Below the pieces are notes generated by a model. The model searched no databases and had not been told where the DNA came from. It saw only the letters and a list, made by a program, of their open reading frames with translations. Shown in pieces: positions 40,905 to 49,914 of a stretch of DNA of 64,000 nucleotides. Position 1 is the first letter of the stretch, and every line of letters starts with the position of its first letter. Position numbers and translations under genes: made by a program. Origin of the DNA: Spirosoma sp. KCTC 42546 (GTDB lineage: Bacteria; Bacteroidota; Bacteroidia; Cytophagales; Spirosomataceae); assembly GCF_006965485.1 (NCBI RefSeq), contig NZ_CP041360.1:4940501-5004500 (forward strand), written 5' to 3'.

Positions 40905-43429
40905 GCGGGTAAGAGGTCAAACAGGGTAGGCACCTGACGCTTGTATTCCGATTCACGGTGGTAGGCTACGTTGCACCGGAAATAATCCGGATTGAGCTCA
41001 CAGGAGCGACTCCGCCGGTTCAACAGAATCGCCCGGTTGCCTACCGTACCCAGCCCGCCAAAGGGATCATACACCACATCGCCTTCATTGCTCCAGCGGG
41101 TAATGGCCCGGTCTACGATGTCGATCTGAAAGGGACAGATGTGTTGCTCCTCCCGATGCTGGGACTGGCGGCTATTGAGCGTGTGCATCCGAACCACATC
41201 ATCCCACACCCCACCCGTACGGGCCGCTACGCGCAGGCTCTCGAACGTAGCGGGCAGTTTACCCCGGCGGTCCATTTCGTTAGCCGATTCGACGTGAGCG
41301 GCATACTCATAGACGGTCGTTTTAGATCGCTCCATGAATACGGAAGCAATTTTGTCGACCTGCCAGGCGGCTATCTCTTCGGGCGTGAGCAACGTGTTGC
41401 CCGAAGAGTTCCATTTGGCGCGGGCGTCGATCTGCCAGCGGCCACGGGTATAGACTTCCTTGGATTTGACAACCGGCTCATCGGCATAGGCTTTGCTGGT
41501 ATCGCTGGGAAGTTTGCGAAACAACAGCAGGTATTCAGGCGAACCCACCCCCATTTTCGACCCATCTTTACACTGCTCTGTCCAGCCCAGCCGGTAGGTG
41601 CCGTTATTTTCGCGCACCACATCGGTTTCAATGGTGATCATGCCAATAAACTCAAAGCCATGTTTCATAAAGTGAAACGTAGTCTTCATGTGAAAGGGGT
41701 TCACCGTGGGCATACCCGTTCCCGTTACCGAACCAAACAGGATCCGGTCTTTAACGTGAACAGCCGCTATTCGGCCGGGCTTTAGGACCCGAAGCAGATT
41801 GGGCGTCAGAAAATCCATCTGGGCAAAGAAATGATCATCGTTATTGGTGTGTCCCAGATCATTATAGGAGGGCGTGTATTCGTAATGATTGGAAAAGGGA
41901 ATGCTGGTCAGAATCAGCCCCACACTGTTTTCTTCCATGCTGGCCGTCTCCAGAATGCAATCGTTATGCACCACACTGAATAGGTCCCCCCTCACCTCCT
42001 CCCGTTCCACCCCCATGGAGCGGTTCAATTCCCCCAGCATGGCCGTCTGGGATAAACCAAACTCCTTGACAATGCCTGTCATGGTCGCTACCAGCTCATC
42101 GTGGCGTTGCCATTTGGCTTCGAATTCCCGCCGAACGTGCTCCTCGGCATCGGTATAGATAAAATGGACGTGACAGTCGTGGGTCTGGCCATAGCGCTGG
42201 ATACGATGGACAGCCTGAATGATGTCATTAAATTTGTAGGTGATCCCCAGAAAGATGGCACTGTAACAGTGTTTCTGAAAGTTGCAGCCCTGTCCGGCAA
42301 TTGAGGGTTTGGTAGCCAGGATTCGATAATTCCCGTGTTTGAAGTCGATGAGTAGCTTTTCTTTCAGGGCTTCATCCTGGGAGCCATAGACAGACTTAAA
42401 ACTAGTCCAGCCCAGCAGACCCGCCGTTTCTTCCAGCTTTTCGCGCTCCTTTTCCAGATCATGCCAGATCACCCAACTGGTATCATCCGCTTCCCCATCG
42501 ACAATGCCGGTAGCCCGCAGTATCCTCGCATCCATACTATCCCGTTTTTCCTTAGCAGAGGACCGCAGATCAATGGCCTCATCCCGAACCAGCTTTAACT
42601 GGCCATCGCGGTCGACTGCGCTTTCTTCGTTGGGTAACTTGACCAGGTGCCAGTGCCGGTGCAGCTTAGCTAAGGCAAAGCCCTCATCGGAATAGCCCAG
42701 ATCGGACGGTTTGGTAATGAACAACGCCCACGAGGAGACCCATAGCCAGAATTCACGCTCTTTATGGGGATGGATCGTCAGGTTGTTGGCCTTGGTCGAA
42801 TCGCGTTTAAAAAAGCGGGTCAGGGCCTGCCCGGTATCCATCACCCCTAAAAATCCGGCGTAATGAATCAGTTCTTTGTATTTGTTGGGTGAAGGGGTTG
42901 CCGTGCAGACGTACCGGAACTGAACGCGTTGAAATTTGGCCAAAAACTCCTGATAGGTTTTCGAGCCGTACGAGCGCAGCACGCTGGCCTCATCCAGACT
43001 GGCAAACACGAAATAATCCGGCCGGATATCCCCATCCCGTACCCGTTCGTAGTTGGTGATGATGATGCGGGTTTGAGCGGCTTCCACTTCGGCCTGGGTT
43101 CGGCAGTAGGTCAGCGAAGTCGACAGCATGTCAGCGGCTTCGTAGAACTCCTGCTTGACGGCCAGCGGGCAAACGATAAGGGCTTTGCCTTCGTTTTTGG
43201 CCAGACACAGCATGGCCAGTTGCAGCTGAATGATGGTCTTGCCCAGTCCGAAATGCGCAAAGATTGCCCGGCGGCCACCCTCGGCTCCCCACTGAATGGC
43301 ATCGGCCTGATAGGGGAAACAAATGGGGTGAATCTCTGACCGGCTGACCGAAAAACCCGCTTTTGGCGTCGGTACCATTTTGCCCGACAGAAAGCCCTGA
43401 TACTCTTTTAGAAACTGATAATTGCTCAT
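40901..43429 (-). CDS. SF2 helicase fused to DNA methyltransferase
   Basis: 842 residues. N-terminal half: F-P-Y-Q-A-D-A-I-Q-W, Walker A F-G-L-G-K-T-I (~60), D-E-A-S (Walker B-like, ~145), T-A-T-P-S (~178), and Q-A-V-H-R-I-Q-R-Y-G-Q (motif VI, ~413), as in SNF2-type SF2 helicases. C-terminal half: L-T-S-I-P-F-S-N (catalytic motif IV, ~515) then D-P-F-G-G-L-G-T (SAM motif, ~788), beta-class order, likely N6-adenine or N4-cytosine. The family catalytic motif is usually S-P-P-Y or D-P-P-Y; here it is S-I-P-F. Resembles in principle P1 DarB-type antirestriction proteins. Confidence 0.75.
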   Translation of the reverse strand: MSNYQFLKEYQGFLSGKMVPTPKAGFSVSRSEIHPICFPYQADAIQWGAEGGRRAIFAHFGLGKTIIQLQLAMLCLAKNEGKALIVCPLAVKQEFYEAADMLSTSLTYCRTQAEVEAAQTRIIITNYERVRDGDIRPDYFVFASLDEASVLRSYGSKTYQEFLAKFQRVQFRYVCTATPSPNKYKELIHYAGFLGVMDTGQALTRFFKRDSTKANNLTIHPHKEREFWLWVSSWALFITKPSDLGYSDEGFALAKLHRHWHLVKLPNEESAVDRDGQLKLVRDEAIDLRSSAKEKRDSMDARILRATGIVDGEADDTSWVIWHDLEKEREKLEETAGLLGWTSFKSVYGSQDEALKEKLLIDFKHGNYRILATKPSIAGQGCNFQKHCYSAIFLGITYKFNDIIQAVHRIQRYGQTHDCHVHFIYTDAEEHVRREFEAKWQRHDELVATMTGIVKEFGLSQTAMLGELNRSMGVEREEVRGDLFSVVHNDCILETASMEENSVGLILTSIPFSNHYEYTPSYNDLGHTNNDDHFFAQMDFLTPNLLRVLKPGRIAAVHVKDRILFGSVTGTGMPTVNPFHMKTTFHFMKHGFEFIGMITIETDVVRENNGTYRLGWTEQCKDGSKMGVGSPEYLLLFRKLPSDTSKAYADEPVVKSKEVYTRGRWQIDARAKWNSSGNTLLTPEEIAAWQVDKIASVFMERSKTTVYEYAAHVESANEMDRRGKLPATFESLRVAARTGGVWDDVVRMHTLNSRQSQHREEQHICPFQIDIVDRAITRWSNEGDVVYDPFGGLGTVGNRAILLNRRSRSCELNPDYFRCNVAYHRESEYKRQVPTLFDLLPA

Positions 43430-43506
43430 GTGGGTGACAGTTTAGAATGAGCGCTCCCAAAGCGGGCGTTGGCCGCTGAAAAGGGGCTAGCATGTGAGAA
43501 TTGAGG

Positions 43507-44391
43507 TTATTGAGGGGTATTGGTTACGCCCTCGTTTTTGTAGTCCCGATACTCTTGATCCAGTTGAGTGGCACGTCGGTTGATCTCAGCAGTGGCGATG
43601 TCATAAACCTCTTCCAGATTCTGAGCCTTAGCCCGTTTTTTTACATCGATAAGGTCTTCAAAGGCAATCGTCTGGGCATTCTCTCCGATGAATTTGGTAT
43701 AAGTCGCATCACTTTTATAGGGACCGTAGTCGATAACTGGTGTTTTCAATAGCTTGCCTTTTAACGTCAGTTTCCTGATCTTCTCAAGCTGCTGTTTGGC
43801 CTCCACGTTATCAGTCGCCGTTGACAACACAGTTAGCAGATCATTACCTGATTTAGCCTGCTGAGCCTTAAGCTTCACTTTAGAATCGGCTAACCAGTCT
43901 GCTTTCTCTTCGAGGTATTTCCGAAAAAAATCACTGATAACTGTGCCATCCACCCGGTTAAATATGGGACCATACCGGCCAGCCTTGACGCGTTTCAGAC
44001 ACAGGATGAGGTCTTTAATGGTCTCATTGGAAAAGGTTTCAGTCCAGATGTTGGCGTACTCAAGCAACTGACGGGCTCCCATTTGCAGGGTCGTGTTAAG
44101 GCCATCATTAAACAGCTTCAAAATCGCACAAACCAGCTTGGCAACGGTTTGCTCACCATGCACCTGCGTTACCTGGGCAACGGTCGAGGCTGTTGCGGCC
44201 ACCTCGAGGGTCAGGTTCTTTTGCAGCGTCAGCAGGTTGATGTAGACTGAATCCGTTAGCTCCTTTTGCCGACTAATCTCAATTGGCGTAAAGCTGGCCA
44301 GCGAGGTCATCAAGCTCACTTCCGGTTTGGGCGAGGCTTTGGTGACTGCCTGCCCTCCGGTTGTTTGTAGATTTCGATTGTCGTTGCTCAT
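43507..44391 (-). CDS. phage early protein (294 aa), possible replication partner
   Basis: Helical protein with a conserved-looking core (D-L-I-L-C-L-K-R-V-K-A-G-R-Y-G-P-I-F-N-R-V-D-G) that I recall from Bacteroidota phage/plasmid replication loci (DUF6633-like). It follows the replication initiator and overlaps its end by 113 bp. Confidence 0.55.
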   Translation of the reverse strand: MSNDNRNLQTTGGQAVTKASPKPEVSLMTSLASFTPIEISRQKELTDSVYINLLTLQKNLTLEVAATASTVAQVTQVHGEQTVAKLVCAILKLFNDGLNTTLQMGARQLLEYANIWTETFSNETIKDLILCLKRVKAGRYGPIFNRVDGTVISDFFRKYLEEKADWLADSKVKLKAQQAKSGNDLLTVLSTATDNVEAKQQLEKIRKLTLKGKLLKTPVIDYGPYKSDATYTKFIGENAQTIAFEDLIDVKKRAKAQNLEEVYDIATAEINRRATQLDQEYRDYKNEGVTNTPQ

Positions 44392-45256
44392 CAGCTTGAA
44401 GTCTAAAAAGTTGGTCTTTAATCCAGCGCAGGCAGTGTCTAAGCACGTCGGGATAGCTTCGGGTAGTCAGGTTTTTAAACGCCCACTGTTCCGAAACAAA
44501 CAGGGCAATCCATTCCAGGGCCGCTTCCCCCCTCAGCTGATGGTGTTTGCTGAGGTGTTCCAATACCCGCCGTTCCGATTGAAGCTGATTGGTGAACCGC
44601 TCCAGTTCGGCGGAATCCTCCGGACTCAATTCCGAAGGGGAAGGGGCCCGCGCAACGGGGTTGGGGTTGTTTTCATCGTCTGGGTTTTCATGAACAACCT
44701 CTTCGGCCTCCACCTCCAAAACATCGCCCTCACCCGCGTTTTTTTTATGAGCGTTTACAACTGGGTTTACAATTGCATTTACAACTGTATCCTTATATAT
44801 AGCCGAATTACCATTTTGAGAATCCGAATTATCATTTTGGTAGCCCGAATTATCATTTTGAGAACTCCATTTACCATTCTGAGAATCCGAATTATCATTT
44901 TGGTAAATGGGGATTTTCAGCCAGTCCATCAGTCGTTTTCCGCGTCCATACCAGCGAGTCTGGTCAATGTTTTTCTCGTTTAAGCGGGCCGATTTTAGCC
45001 AGCCATCTGCTTCGAGTTGTTCGAGCCACCGGTACACAGACGATCCTTTCATGTAAGGGTATATCTTGATCAATTCCGGCACTGTCGTGTAGGTCCAATA
45101 CTCTCCCTGCCGAAAATGAAGACTACTTTTTCGCTTCTCATTTTCGGAAATCCAGAACTCGAAATAGCCGACCAGAATCGCCTTTTCAACTACCTTTAAC
45201 GCGCAGGCCAGATGATAGTCGAAGGAATGGTTGTTGTTCTCTTTTTTTGGCTCCAT
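44279..45256 (-). CDS. replication initiator-like protein carrying internal iterons
   Basis: 325 residues. Residues about 40-110 form a winged HTH (V-P-E-L-I-K-I-Y-P-Y-M-K-G-S-S-V-Y-R-W-L). A low-complexity Asn/Ser segment follows (five 7-residue units based on Q-N-D-N-S-D-S), then an acidic linker and a helical C-terminal domain (E-W-I-A-L-F-V). The layout, with DNA repeats inside the middle of the gene, mirrors lambda O and many phage/plasmid initiators. Confidence 0.7.
   Translation of the reverse strand: MEPKKENNNHSFDYHLACALKVVEKAILVGYFEFWISENEKRKSSLHFRQGEYWTYTTVPELIKIYPYMKGSSVYRWLEQLEADGWLKSARLNEKNIDQTRWYGRGKRLMDWLKIPIYQNDNSDSQNGKWSSQNDNSGYQNDNSDSQNGNSAIYKDTVVNAIVNPVVNAHKKNAGEGDVLEVEAEEVVHENPDDENNPNPVARAPSPSELSPEDSAELERFTNQLQSERRVLEHLSKHHQLRGEAALEWIALFVSEQWAFKNLTTRSYPDVLRHCLRWIKDQLFRLQADEQRQSKSTNNRRAGSHQSLAQTGSELDDLAGQLYAN
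44753..44790. repeat. three 12-bp repeats beside the iterons
   Basis: Three copies of a unit like GTTTACAACTGG, in tandem, within the initiator gene and next to an AT-rich TTATATATA. They may be part of the replication origin. Confidence 0.45.
44803..44907. repeat. five 21-bp iterons, probable replication origin
   Basis: Five tandem 21-bp units inside the initiator gene, consensus CCGAATTATCATTTTG plus five bases; the fourth is degenerate. The period equals seven codons. Iterons inside an initiator gene are the lambda-O-type origin pattern. Confidence 0.65.
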
Positions 45257-45344
45257 CCTTCTTTACTTTTCCCCGTTAACTACTTACATTATAAGTAGTT
45301 AACGGGCTTATTTTTAGCGAACGATCCAGTATATACGCTACTTA

Positions 45345-46052
45345 CTATTGTTCGATAATGGCGATGTCCGGTGCCAGTGCCTGAATCTCCTTCAGGACCT
45401 GATCAATCTCCGAATCCCGCATCTGTTCCACCAGATCATTGGCCGTGGGCGAAACCAGCGTACAGGTAAAATCATCGGGGTTGATGTAGACCTCCACCTC
45501 GAAGGTGTGCTTCCGGGTACCCTTGAAAACGGGCATCACCAGGTTAAACGCATCGGGCAGGTTACTGGTAACGATCTGAGCCCGAAGGTCCCGCACATTG
45601 CCCTTGTTGTCATTGTGCTTTTCGATCTCCTTGGCCACATGGGCCTGAAACTTCTGAAGGTCGGTCACCAGTTGCATGGCGATGGACTGATTCTCAAACG
45701 CCGTCCGGTTCATCTTGAACAGTTGAGCCATCTGCACATTGGTCAGGTATTTGCCCGAATTGACGCCAAATAACAAAAACATCGGATGGTATTCGAGTTT
45801 GCCGTGAATAACTTCGCCAAAATCATCCTTTTCGTGGACGTCGAGCGTAATCGTTAACGCATTCCGATCCACTTCGATGTGGGACAGGTTTTGCGTAATG
45901 AGGTCCAGTTTCTTTTCCAGCCAGCGCAGCGGACTGTCCAGAATACCAGATAGTTCGACCTGAATGGGTTCATGCAAATCCAGTGCTTTGCCCTGCCGGA
46001 TGATAAGTTCATTCTCGTCATTAATGACGCTTACATGGAGTTCCTGATTCAT
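45345..46052 (-). CDS. phage early protein, possibly YfdQ/DUF2303-like
   Basis: 235 residues. The C-terminal part P-D-A-F-N-L-V-M-P-V-F-K-G then a beta run reminds me of the closing part of DUF2303 (YfdQ) phage proteins, but I am not certain. Otherwise acidic and helical. Function unknown. The start lies 28 bp after the preceding gene. Confidence 0.5.
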   Translation of the reverse strand: MNQELHVSVINDENELIIRQGKALDLHEPIQVELSGILDSPLRWLEKKLDLITQNLSHIEVDRNALTITLDVHEKDDFGEVIHGKLEYHPMFLLFGVNSGKYLTNVQMAQLFKMNRTAFENQSIAMQLVTDLQKFQAHVAKEIEKHNDNKGNVRDLRAQIVTSNLPDAFNLVMPVFKGTRKHTFEVEVYINPDDFTCTLVSPTANDLVEQMRDSEIDQVLKEIQALAPDIAIIEQ

Positions 46053-46080
46053 TGTAGGAGATTGATTAAACGATGATTAC

Positions 46081-46521
46081 TTAGTCGTTAGTGCCGGTTT
46101 TTAACCCCTCGGCGCGGGTAACAGCGAACACGGTCTGCTGATTTTCACCGGGTCGCATGGGCCGGGAGCTAACCAGCTTCCCATCGGCATTGTAGTAGCC
46201 CACCAGCTTGGCATCCGCATCGAAGAACATGTAACAGGATTCGGTGACCTGTTCGGCTTTGTTGCGAAGAAATAGCAAGGTGAGACCGGCTTTCCCTTTT
46301 AGCTCCTTGAGCGTCAGGTTAATGGCATCATTGGCCTTTTTCTTTTCGGCTTCCAGTTTGGCAATCTGAATGCTGACATCGGTGTAGGAATCCTTGAGTT
46401 GATTCAGCTCCTCCGATTCGTAGGGCTTGAGGTATTCCATCTCCTCCACCCGGTCGCAGTTGTCGGACAGATACCGCTTCCGATCTTCGGGTGGTAAATC
46501 GGCAAATAATTGGTTTTGCAT
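46081..46521 (-). CDS. hypothetical coiled-coil protein (146 aa)
   Basis: A long amphipathic helix (S-I-Q-I-A-K-L-E-A-E-K-K-K-A-N-D-A) between a charged N-terminus and a small beta region. No family recognised. In the early operon. Confidence 0.55.
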   Translation of the reverse strand: MQNQLFADLPPEDRKRYLSDNCDRVEEMEYLKPYESEELNQLKDSYTDVSIQIAKLEAEKKKANDAINLTLKELKGKAGLTLLFLRNKAEQVTESCYMFFDADAKLVGYYNADGKLVSSRPMRPGENQQTVFAVTRAEGLKTGTND

Positions 46522-46554
46522 AAACTTGATTTGATTTAGGTACGCTCGTAAAGA

Positions 46555-47355
46555 TTAGCTGGCCAGTACATCATCGGCCAAAAAGAAGTGTTGATTTAAG
46601 CTGCTGAACTCCACTCCCTGAGAGCGGCCGAATTCGCATAACTCTTTGAACAGATCGTCCAGTTGCGCACTGGTCAGAAAGGTAAACGTGTTCATCTCCT
46701 CCGCCTGGGCATCCCACTGAACAGCATCTGTGGCACTGAGCGTCTTAAGTTTCTCTTTCCAGTCCATCAGCTTTTTAGCGTCGGCGGTGAGGGCCGTTTT
46801 GCCGCCTGGGCGTCTGGTAGTCGCTATCTGATCAGCCGTAACCACCTTCTGACCCGATTGCTCGACAATCGCTTTGACATGATCCTGCTTGGTCAGCGGC
46901 ACATCGTAGCGCAGATAGAACTTATGACCGAACAGCGCCGGGAAATACTGCTGCACACCCCGGCACAAGGTCAATTCGTATAACTCCTGTTTGGTCAGGG
47001 GTGGTACCCTTGATTCCAGTTCAGCGCGGGTTAACTTGAGTTGCCCCGCTATTTTGCCCCCGTAGAAAAAGTTAAGCTCACAGCTATCTTCCTCTTTGTG
47101 AATCACTTTGACTTCACAGTTGTCGGTTCGGGCAATGACCCGCTCAATCAGGATGGGCATCTCCACAATGACGCGTTTATTATCCACCGTTATCCCGCTC
47201 AGACTTTCGGTGATGGTCAGACTCAACAGGCTGCCAAACAGAATTTTGGTATAAAACTGCTCAGGACTAGCCGATCCAAACGAACCGGATCCGGCCAGAT
47301 TGTGGGCCACAATAGCAAGCTCAGCGTGTGTACTTGGCGTGAGTAAAGGGTGCAT
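46555..47355 (-). CDS. phage early protein (266 aa), DNA metabolism candidate
   Basis: Mixed alpha/beta. Segment G-K-I-A-G-Q-L-K-L-T-R-A-E-L and a helical end. Position, before the initiator gene, is typical of recombination or replication proteins, but no motif proves that. Confidence 0.5.
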   Translation of the reverse strand: MHPLLTPSTHAELAIVAHNLAGSGSFGSASPEQFYTKILFGSLLSLTITESLSGITVDNKRVIVEMPILIERVIARTDNCEVKVIHKEEDSCELNFFYGGKIAGQLKLTRAELESRVPPLTKQELYELTLCRGVQQYFPALFGHKFYLRYDVPLTKQDHVKAIVEQSGQKVVTADQIATTRRPGGKTALTADAKKLMDWKEKLKTLSATDAVQWDAQAEEMNTFTFLTSAQLDDLFKELCEFGRSQGVEFSSLNQHFFLADDVLAS

Positions 47356-47473
47356 GATTGTGATGAGGTTTTAAGAGCACGATGCCGTGCAGATGGAGAT
47401 AGGCTTTAACGCAGACAAACAGGGTAAACACCAGCAACGTAGGGCCAACGTATTCAGTTAAGAGCCGTTTCAT
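47321..47473 (-). CDS. small membrane protein (50 aa)
   Basis: Starts in an ATGA overlap and has one helix (L-L-V-F-T-L-F-V-C-V) followed by a His-rich stretch. Its end overlaps the start of the 266-residue gene by 35 bp in another frame. Confidence 0.45.
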   Translation of the reverse strand: MKRLLTEYVGPTLLVFTLFVCVKAYLHLHGIVLLKPHHNHAPFTHAKYTR

Positions 47474-47685
47474 GGGTGCCTGAGATGATATATAACTAGG
47501 AGCACCCCAATGAACCCAATTAAAAAGATAGCTGACCAGGTAAAGCTTGACACTGGATCAACGGCACGTTTGGGCTTCGATTCGTCCTTGTGCAGAATCT
47601 GGGCTAACACTTTACGCTGTTGTTTGAGTTGAGGACCAATCAGATGCTTGGACATGGCGGGTCGTTTGAGAAGGGTTGGATTCAT
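47470..47685 (-). CDS. small single-pass membrane protein (71 aa)
   Basis: Basic first half, then one C-terminal helix (W-S-A-I-F-L-I-G-F-I-G-V-L-L-V-I-Y). Coupled at both ends by ATGA. No family recognised. Confidence 0.5.
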   Translation of the reverse strand: MNPTLLKRPAMSKHLIGPQLKQQRKVLAQILHKDESKPKRAVDPVSSFTWSAIFLIGFIGVLLVIYHLRHP

Positions 47686-47936
47686 TGGACAGGATCGCGA
47701 AAGGTTTGGTCGGACATAAAGGTTAGCTTGAGCTTTTTGGCCCGTTCGTTGATTAGCCAGCGGGCCAGCGCCATCTGGTTGTTTTCCCAGAATCGGTGAA
47801 TCGTACCACCCGCTTTGCCAACCTTCAGATCCCTGACCAGCACATTTAGCTGATCGGCGTTTCGGCAGGCGTTCACGGCTGCTTTCCAGTCGGCGATGGT
47901 GGGGTATTTCAGAGGTGGGGCTACGCTTGTAGGCAT
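47682..47936 (-). CDS. hypothetical protein (84 aa)
   Basis: Soluble, mildly basic, helical (W-K-A-A-V-N-A-C-R-N-A-D-Q-L). Ends in an ATGA overlap. No family recognised. Confidence 0.5.
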   Translation of the reverse strand: MPTSVAPPLKYPTIADWKAAVNACRNADQLNVLVRDLKVGKAGGTIHRFWENNQMALARWLINERAKKLKLTFMSDQTFRDPVQ

Positions 47937-48157
47937 GGTTCCAGTTCGGCTAATTGACTTGTAAGCTGATCCACTTGCTGATTCTCCCAGACATTGACCA
48001 GGTTAATCAGGTTATCGACAACACCCGCCGTGGGTACATTCGTATTATAGGCGGCTACACTTTTAATTGAGCTACGAAGCTCAAAGGCCACATTTTTAAC
48101 ACCTTCAGCTTCTTGCCGTAGTAGGTTGGCCTGTTCGGATTGTACTTGATTTTCCAT
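47921..48157 (-). CDS. hypothetical protein (78 aa)
   Basis: Helical and acidic (E-Q-A-N-L-L-R-Q-E-A-E-G-V-K-N). Overlaps the next gene by 16 bp. Unknown. Confidence 0.45.
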   Translation of the reverse strand: MENQVQSEQANLLRQEAEGVKNVAFELRSSIKSVAAYNTNVPTAGVVDNLINLVNVWENQQVDQLTSQLAELEPCLQA

Positions 48158-48368
48158 TACCTTTGTGTTGTTATAGATTACTGCACTGACCCGACCACCT
48201 TGGCCGGGTTTTGTCTTTTAAGAGAATAGCTCCTATGGGTTAGGGCTTGCAAACGTCTTTCGATGTGGGATAGATGAAGACCGGAGCGAGTTGCCCCGGC
48301 CTTACATAATCCTATCCACACCATTTGTAGGGTTTCCCCCACAACTATCCCCTCTCGGGAAAGTATCG

Positions 48369-48644
48369 TTAGCGCACTACCTGACGCCGGTGCCGGGCCA
48401 GAAACCCATCCAGTTCGGAGCGAAGCAGCCACACCCGGCTCCCGTATTCGGAGGGGGTCAATTCCCCTTTTTTTACGTACTGATGCAGGGTGGAGCGGGC
48501 CACCCGCAGATAACTGGCGGCTTCGTCCAGCGTAAAGGGATCGTTGCCTTTGGCCGCTTTGCGCTGGTTTTTCAGTTCCAGCCGGGTCGCTTCCAGGGTG
48601 GCCTGAAGGGTGGCCAGTAGCTCAGATTCGACGGAAATTTTCAT
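48369..48644 (-). CDS. excisionase-family helix-turn-helix protein
   Basis: 91 residues. D-P-F-T-L-D-E-A-A-S-Y-L-R-V-A-R-S-T-L-H-Q-Y-V-K-K-G-E-L-T and a wing ending S-E-L-D-G-F-L-A are typical of MerR-like excisionase/HTH_17 proteins. It could direct excision or regulate early genes. The ATG overlaps the preceding stop (ATGA). Confidence 0.75.
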   Translation of the reverse strand: MKISVESELLATLQATLEATRLELKNQRKAAKGNDPFTLDEAASYLRVARSTLHQYVKKGELTPSEYGSRVWLLRSELDGFLARHRRQVVR

Positions 48645-48832
48645 GTGGCTTGCTGGCGTGATGAAACGCCCCGGTTGATTCGATACACAGTAGATGGACT
48701 GAGGTGGTATTTCTTGGCCAGCGCATCGACGGCCGCTATCTTCATCGCTCCTGAGGTAGAGAACTCCATCAGCTCGGCGCGAATCTGCTCGTTACGCTTG
48801 TCTTTTTTTCGTTTGGTCGGGCTTTTGAGCAT
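48641..48832 (-). CDS. small HTH protein, resolvase-type (63 aa)
   Basis: Basic start (K-R-K-K-D-K-R-N-E) and a compact HTH ending V-D-A-L-A-K-K-Y-H-L-S-P-S-T-V-Y-R-I. It has a clear sister at 13719-13889. Likely DNA-binding; target unknown. Confidence 0.65.
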   Translation of the reverse strand: MLKSPTKRKKDKRNEQIRAELMEFSTSGAMKIAAVDALAKKYHLSPSTVYRINRGVSSRQQAT

Positions 48833-48848
48833 AGGACATACCTCGGGT

Positions 48849-49631
48849 TTAGGCGATTCCGGAATGTTGACCCGCGTACACCACCGCTTTGGGGCTGGTT
48901 AACCGGCCGCTGAGTTTGCTGTGAATGAACTGACGCCCCGTTTCGGTCCACACCAGATAATGCTTGCTCTTTGGGTTCCCCTGTCTGTCGGTATAGGGGT
49001 GTGTTCGCAGATGGGCATACCCCTTATCGGCATGTACCAAATAGAGAATCCAGGTACCCCGCAGTTTTCGCTGAATACGCAATGCATGAAGCTTTTTGTT
49101 AAGCGACACTGCCGACATGCCCAGTTCGGCGGCAATTGTAGTCGTTGTGATTTCGGTTGTGCTAGACAATACCGCATCAGCATAGTCGGCTTTGGGCTTG
49201 AGCGATTCGACCTGTAGTTGAAGCTGTTCCTTTTGTTCAACCTCAACCAAAAGAGCTTGCAGTGCCTCTTTATAGGTCTGCGGCAAAGCCACTTGCTTTT
49301 TACCCTTCAATACCTCAGCCACTCGCTCATCACACCAGATTTCAAAATCAACGTCTAACCATTGGGCAAGCTTTAGAATCAGCTTTTCGTGAATCCAAAC
49401 CTGAGAACCACCGCCTACACCACCTAACCGACTGATACTTAACGGAACCGTTATTTCCGGTTTCGATCGTAATGCATTTAGGTAGCGAACAGTCGCAGCG
49501 AGTGAACTCCAATCGTTAATTCTTCGATTGAAAGGCTTGCACATAGCTGACGCATTGGCGTAAATCTGACCGTCAATTAGCTCGAAATCGACGTCGAATC
49601 CATTGTATTGGAAGATTTGAAGCTGACTCAT
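48849..49631 (-). CDS. KilA-N domain phage antirepressor-like protein
   Basis: 260 residues. N-terminal KilA-N domain (Y-A-N-A-S-A-M-C-K-P-F, I-N-D-W, V-R-Y-L-N-A-L, W-I-H-E-K-L-I-L-K-L-A-Q-W-L-D) then a C-terminal ANT/KilAC-like domain (A-A-E-L-G-M-S-A-V-S-L-N-K-K-L). Regulates early transcription or triggers induction. Second antirepressor in the window after the AntA gene. Confidence 0.75.
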   Translation of the reverse strand: MSQLQIFQYNGFDVDFELIDGQIYANASAMCKPFNRRINDWSSLAATVRYLNALRSKPEITVPLSISRLGGVGGGSQVWIHEKLILKLAQWLDVDFEIWCDERVAEVLKGKKQVALPQTYKEALQALLVEVEQKEQLQLQVESLKPKADYADAVLSSTTEITTTTIAAELGMSAVSLNKKLHALRIQRKLRGTWILYLVHADKGYAHLRTHPYTDRQGNPKSKHYLVWTETGRQFIHSKLSGRLTSPKAVVYAGQHSGIA

Positions 49632-49634
49632 GGC

Positions 49635-49877
49635 CTAATTCTGAAAATAAGTGGCTACGCGTTTCTCAAACCAAGCCAATTCTGTATCCGACACACGGGT
49701 GAACCCACCACATCGCGCCCGAAAAGCCTCTGGGGAAACGCCATATCGCTTGCAGAAGGCTCTTTGCACTTCTTTTTGCTCTGCCGAATTCAACCGACCA
49801 TACTCGTATTTAAACGCTTGTGTATTTTTCGCAAAGCCTTCGTTTGTGACTCCTTGCGAAGTGGTTGCATTTTCCAT
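49635..49877 (-). CDS. Cro-position protein (80 aa)
   Basis: First gene of the leftward early operon, divergent from the CI-like repressor across a repeat-rich operator region, so Cro-like by position. Has a weak HTH pattern (V-Q-R-A-F-C-K-R-Y-G-V-S-P-E-A-F-R-A-R). Not confirmed by sequence family. Confidence 0.55.
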   Translation of the reverse strand: MENATTSQGVTNEGFAKNTQAFKYEYGRLNSAEQKEVQRAFCKRYGVSPEAFRARCGGFTRVSDTELAWFEKRVATYFQN

Positions 49878-49914
49878 AGATTTGTTTGCTATCGTTCGTT
49901 AGCGTTAGCAAATA

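Noticed and set aside
44803..44907. CRISPR-like array
   Set aside because: The repeats are contiguous with no unique spacers and are part of a coding gene; they are iterons.
48178..48432. 84-codon minus-strand open frame
   Set aside because: Overlaps the excisionase-like gene in another frame and reads as low-complexity, not gene-like.
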